In this document: one piece after another, positions 61,920 through 64,000 of the stretch
How the letters are laid out: every line of letters starts with the position of its first letter
Numbering within the stretch: the stretch's first letter is position 1
Assembly: GCA_016700155.1 (NCBI GenBank)
Contig: CP065001.1
Coordinates: 3,224,001-3,288,000 of the forward strand
Direction of reading: 5' to 3'
DNA: 64,000 nt
Source: Ignavibacteriales bacterium
GTDB lineage: Bacteria; Bacteroidota; Ignavibacteria; Ignavibacteriales; Ignavibacteriaceae
The notes under the pieces: model-generated
The model's database searches: none
Told to the model about the DNA's origin: nothing
Seen by the model: only the letters and a program-made list of their open reading frames with translations
Program-made: the position numbers and the translations under genes

Positions 61920-64000
61920 TTACTTAAGTAACATCATTTTCTTTACTGAACTGAATTTCTCTGTTCTTAACTCATAGATGTAGAGACCGCTTGCAACATC
62001 TCTTGCATCCCAGCGGTATTCGTACTGACCAGCCTGTAACTTGGTATTAACAAGTTCGGTTACTCTCTGACCCAGTGCGTTGTAAATTGTTATTCTTACA
62101 TTTTCTACATCTTCAGGTAATGAGAACTGAATTACTGTACTTGGGTTGAACGGGTTTGGATAGTTCTGCTCAAGTGCGTATACGTCCGGAATAATATTTT
62201 CCGATATTCTCAGCTTGCTTACCTGGCTGTTACTAATCTTTATTTCTTCTCCCGGTTTTAGTCTTGCGCTGACTAACTTACCTGTTTCATCCTGAAGTTT
62301 AATATTTACGTTATCTATTTTAAGAGTAACAGGATAATTCATTCCTCTTAATTCAATTGTCTGTTCGCCTGACTTAAGATCTTCAGCGACTCTATGGCTG
62401 CTGAATCTTGCATCGAATGCACCCGTTGGAGGCAACGGAGGCATCTGGTAATGATCAAGATTTACTTCACCATCAATTGTGTAAAGAGTAAAGTTTTTAC
62501 CTGTTGCATCTGTAACGGTAATTTTACCCCAGGTGCTCTTATCATCTTGTTTAGCAATAGTACCACTGCCATCTATCACAGCCGGCACATTGATAACACC
62601 TGCACCTGTAGTTAATACCCAGTATCCATAACCGGGTTCAAGGTTTGTTGGATTATAATAAGCACCGTTCCAACCGTAAATAGTTCCCGGAACGATTAAT
62701 CCCGGAGGTGTGGTTGATAAACTTCCAACAGGAATACTTTGGTCATAACCACCAATCATATTCCATCCATTGATAATCGCAATAGGATCATGTGCTACAA
62801 TCTCAATTCCACCCGCAGGCCATTCATCACCGGTGTTATAGGTTTGAGCACCGGTATGAAGCATCCAGTAACCTTCGCCAGGATCGGTTGTGGCTACTGC
62901 AGAATAAGAGCCATTCCATTTATAAACATCTGCTAATGGATTTCTGTTCGGCCACCAGGTACTTACATTCTGATTTGTTGGATGTAAGCCAGGGGCTGAG
63001 GTCATGTTCCAACCATCCGTGACATTAACTGAAAGCTGGAATGTTTGAGGACCAGTTGGAAGATTAACTGAACGCATTATCCATGCAAATTCATCAGGTG
63101 TGATTACCAATGGACTCCACAATGTTGTATCTGTGCTTCCTTCAAAAAAGCTTCTTCCAGGTACAAAACCTGTGGCATGGGCACCACCTGGATATAATAT
63201 TCCAATTGGCATCTTAATAGTGATCCAATAATCTGAACCAGCTGCAATAGTAGGTGCATCGTTACCGAACGGGAAGTGAATATAATCTCCACCCTCACCG
63301 GCAGCTAAGTATGCATCACCATTATATATTTGTGTATAAAGAACAGCACCGGGTGCAAGTGTATCTGTACCAGCTGCTCTAACCTGAATAATTATATCGC
63401 CTGATGTAACAGTTTCTGTTCTGCAAATGAAATCAACACCACCCAACTTAGATTCTGTTGCATTCGTAAAACGAACACCTGCTTTAAATTGTGTGGTTGC
63501 TGATCCCCATCCGATATACGTGTCAACTAAATTATCTCCACGATCATACAGAATCCTGCTGTATGTATCAGGATAAACTCGCATACGGAATTGTTTTGCA
63601 TTATTTCCCGGGATTTCATCATTAACTACCGTAATAGTACCTGAAGTAACAAATGTACCACGATCTGATGGTACGAAAGTTAAATTGGCAGTATGATTAC
63701 TTCCTGAGTTTACTGTAGGACCTGAATAAGGTGTCTGTGATACTCCACTAACATCCCAATTCAAGTTATATGATGCAGCATTTGCACCAAGGTTTGTTAT
63801 CAATGCCTGCAGATCAACATTAGCAAGCAGATCTGTAAGTGATGGAGTTACACCCGGAACTATCACTGTATTATTTGCATTCGAAGAGCTAACTCCAACT
63901 GATGACGGATTTAATTCAAGATTATATTTTTTACCATTAACGAGTGTCTGCTTGTTCATGGAAACATTATAATCGCTGAAGTTCTGTCCGAATCGTGGTG
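61920..64000 (-). CDS. T9SS protein with GWN module (5' end outside window)
   Basis: The reading frame has an ATG at 63959, but no signal peptide follows it and the frame stays open through RFGQNFSDYNVS to base 64000, so the true start lies beyond the window. The visible part has a beta-rich region (about the first 300 residues after that ATG; LVNGKKYNLELNPSSVG, TIAAGSDYWITIKMP), the GWN module (GWNMTSAPGLHPTNQN, YNTGDEWPAGGI, GWNMIGGYDQ, LPPLPPTGAFDARF) and a type-A T9SS domain (QNYPNPFNP, ending KKMMLLK). It precedes the intact duplicated pair just as the related 21559 protein precedes the broken pair, so the whole three-gene order is mirrored. No enzyme motif was seen. Confidence 0.85.
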   Translation of the reverse strand, partial: PRFGQNFSDYNVSMNKQTLVNGKKYNLELNPSSVGVSSSNANNTVIVPGVTPSLTDLLANVDLQALITNLGANAASYNLNWDVSGVSQTPYSGPTVNSGSNHTANLTFVPSDRGTFVTSGTITVVNDEIPGNNAKQFRMRVYPDTYSRILYDRGDNLVDTYIGWGSATTQFKAGVRFTNATESKLGGVDFICRTETVTSGDIIIQVRAAGTDTLAPGAVLYTQIYNGDAYLAAGEGGDYIHFPFGNDAPTIAAGSDYWITIKMPIGILYPGGAHATGFVPGRSFFEGSTDTTLWSPLVITPDEFAWIMRSVNLPTGPQTFQLSVNVTDGWNMTSAPGLHPTNQNVSTWWPNRNPLADVYKWNGSYSAVATTDPGEGYWMLHTGAQTYNTGDEWPAGGIEIVAHDPIAIINGWNMIGGYDQSIPVGSLSTTPPGLIVPGTIYGWNGAYYNPTNLEPGYGYWVLTTGAGVINVPAVIDGSGTIAKQDDKSTWGKITVTDATGKNFTLYTIDGEVNLDHYQMPPLPPTGAFDARFSSHRVAEDLKSGEQTIELRGMNYPVTLKIDNVNIKLQDETGKLVSARLKPGEEIKISNSQVSKLRISENIIPDVYALEQNYPNPFNPSTVIQFSLPEDVENVRITIYNALGQRVTELVNTKLQAGQYEYRWDARDVASGLYIYELRTEKFSSVKKMMLLK

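Overview
The window reads as a low-GC chromosome segment of an Ignavibacteria-like bacterium (Bacteroidota/Chlorobiota relatives). The grounds are many secreted proteins ending in a C-terminal sorting domain with the QNYPNPFNP motif and a final KMxLLK-type tail (type IX secretion system, T9SS), TonB-dependent receptors with an N-terminal carboxypeptidase-regulatory-like domain, and a mixture of AGGAGG-led and leaderless-looking starts. The taxonomic placement is inference. No tRNA, rRNA, CRISPR array, integrase or transposase was found.

Region 1 (1-14743) is a pectin-degradation locus. On the minus strand lie a TonB receptor (8665-11670), a secreted beta-helix protein (6871-8547), two family-9 pectate lyases (5295-6803 and 3469-5271), a GH28 lipoprotein polygalacturonase (2056-3465) and a second TonB receptor cut by the window edge (1-1988). 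A secreted alpha/beta-hydrolase (12080-13054) and a family-10 pectate lyase (13529-14743) flank a small VOC-fold gene. The lyases would cut polygalacturonate outside the cell, GH28 would trim the products, and the receptors would import them. No SusD-type protein and no regulator gene is present.

Region 2 (15421-29630, plus strand) holds a large modular T9SS protein, a TonB receptor with a secreted partner (18666-24471), and two frameshifted genes plus a small relative. The two frameshifted genes form one arm of a near-identical 4.06-kb inverted duplication (24558-28618 and 57765-61828). The other arm has intact reading frames. Copy 1 carries three single-base deletions.

Region 3 (29655-32667) is a short island of cytoplasmic genes: a SWIM zinc-finger protein, a small unknown protein, a metallophosphoesterase and a GT-B-like protein.

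Region 4 (32896-64000, mostly minus strand) is an extracellular-protein cluster. It encodes two endonuclease/exonuclease/phosphatase-fold nucleases, a PQQ-type sugar dehydrogenase-like protein, two BNR-propeller proteins, a reprolysin-like and an M6-like metalloprotease, and several modular T9SS proteins. Six neighbours end not in a T9SS sorting domain but in a shared IEG-module plus dockerin-like calcium-binding repeats. Two kinds of T9SS-tailed protein in the window carry a cohesin-like domain. This suggests, without proving it, a surface scaffold on which dockerin-tailed enzymes could assemble. Two further unnamed modules recur across the window and tie regions 2 and 4 together.
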